Shown here piece after piece: positions 5,076 through 5,656 of a stretch of 5,656 bases of DNA; position 1 is the stretch's first letter, and the number at the start of each line of letters is the position of its first letter. A program made the translations under genes and the position numbers. The stretch is from positions 1 through 5,656 of the forward strand of contig JACOTK010000268.1 in the NCBI GenBank assembly GCA_016178435.1, in the 5' to 3' direction. The stretch is from Actinomycetota bacterium (lineage in GTDB: Bacteria; Actinomycetota; Acidimicrobiia; Acidimicrobiales; CADCSY01). Under the pieces are notes generated by a model, which was not told the DNA's origin, did no database searches, and was given only the letters and a program-made list of their open reading frames with translations.

Positions 5076-5656
5076 TCAACGACCGTGCTCACGGCCGAGG
5101 ATCATGCCGCCCGCGACCGTTGCATTGGTCTGCTCGTCGATGAGCACGAAGCTGCCCGTGGCCCGGTTGCGGCGGTACTCGTCGTGGAAGAGCGGCACGG
5201 TCGAACGCAGCGACACCTTGCCGATCTCGTTGAGTGCCAGGGAACTGGCCGATTCATCCCGGTGCAGCGTGTTCACGTCCAGCTTGTAGTGCACCTGGTT
5301 GACCAAGGCGCGTGCGACCCGTGTGGTGTGCTTGATGACGTACTTGCCCCGCTCCTGCAAGGGGGTGTCCGACATCCAACAGATCATGGCGTCGATGTCC
5401 TGGCTCACGGTGGGTCGGTTCTGCGTGCGACACAACATGTCACCGCGGCTGACATCGATCTCATCGGCGAGGCGGATCGTGACGGCCATGGGCGCGAACG
5501 CCTCGCTCACCGGACCGTCCGCGGTGTCGATGGCAGCGATGGTCGAGGTGAACCCGGAGGGAAGCGCCACGACCTCGTCGCCCGGGCGCAGGACGCCGCC
5601 TGCCATCTGGCCGGCATAACCGCGGTAGTCGTGGAACTGGTCGTCCCGTGGGCGAA
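5076..5656 (-). CDS. cysN: Sulfate adenylyltransferase subunit 1, C-terminal part (partial, runs off right edge)
   Basis: The last 192 residues of CysN, the GTPase subunit that with CysD makes APS from sulfate and ATP. GTP hydrolysis drives this otherwise unfavourable reaction. The visible part begins in the EF-Tu-like second domain with HDYRGYAGQMAGGVLRPGDE, a strongly conserved CysN region, followed by LPSGFTSTIAAIDTADG. The third domain follows with MICWMSDTPLQ, YVIKHTTR, KLDVNTLHR, LNEIGKV and GSFVLIDEQTNATVAGGMI. The G domain with its nucleotide-binding motifs, and presumably cysD, lie beyond the window. The frame is open to the last base, and an internal ATG at 5606 is not the real start. 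The protein ends about ten residues after NATVAGGMI, so no APS kinase domain is fused to it; cysC follows as a separate gene 29 nt downstream. Confidence 0.96.
   Translation of the reverse strand, partial: RPRDDQFHDYRGYAGQMAGGVLRPGDEVVALPSGFTSTIAAIDTADGPVSEAFAPMAVTIRLADEIDVSRGDMLCRTQNRPTVSQDIDAMICWMSDTPLQERGKYVIKHTTRVARALVNQVHYKLDVNTLHRDESASSLALNEIGKVSLRSTVPLFHDEYRRNRATGSFVLIDEQTNATVAGGMILGREHGR

Noticed and set aside
4615..5289. A 224-codon plus-strand frame across the cysC/cysN junction
   Set aside because: It is antisense to two confidently identified enzymes and resembles no known protein.

Overview
The window is high-GC DNA, roughly two-thirds G+C by eye. It has tightly packed genes, GTG as well as ATG starts, and few strong Shine-Dalgarno sites. 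Together with the actinobacterial-style N-terminus of the 2-oxoglutarate decarboxylase/dehydrogenase Kgd, this points to an actinobacterium. A deep lineage such as Acidimicrobiia is possible, but nothing here fixes the genus. All genes look chromosomal. I see no tRNA, rRNA, CRISPR array, transposase or phage gene.

Layout. (1) Positions 1-359, minus strand: the first 119 codons of kgd/sucA, running off the left edge. (2) Positions 378-1940, minus strand: a soluble GAF-GAF-GGDEF diguanylate cyclase. It ends 18 nt before the kgd start, and kgd also has a leaderless-type promoter in that gap. (3) Positions 1941-2076: a divergent promoter region with a small inverted repeat. (4) Positions 2077-4365, plus strand: ettA, a two-helix membrane protein and a small CxxC...HxxC zinc-finger-like protein. 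The gaps between them are only 6 nt, so they look like one operon. (5) Positions 4366-4443: a convergent intergenic stretch with a short CACCTG repeat and weak inverted repeats. (6) Positions 4444-5656, minus strand: cysC, preceded by the 3' part of cysN. This is the distal end of a sulfate-activation operon whose cysD and the cysN G domain would lie off the right edge.

How the genes fit together. CysN (with CysD) makes adenosine 5'-phosphosulfate (APS) and CysC phosphorylates it to PAPS, so region 6 is one pathway. EttA gates translation elongation according to cellular energy state. Its two small partner genes are unassigned, and they are the least understood part of the window. The diguanylate cyclase lies directly upstream of a TCA-cycle gene, which could couple c-di-GMP signalling and 2-oxoglutarate metabolism transcriptionally; that link is inference from spacing only. 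I found no convincing unknown multi-gene system. The best leads are the zinc-finger-like protein and the ettA-linked trio.
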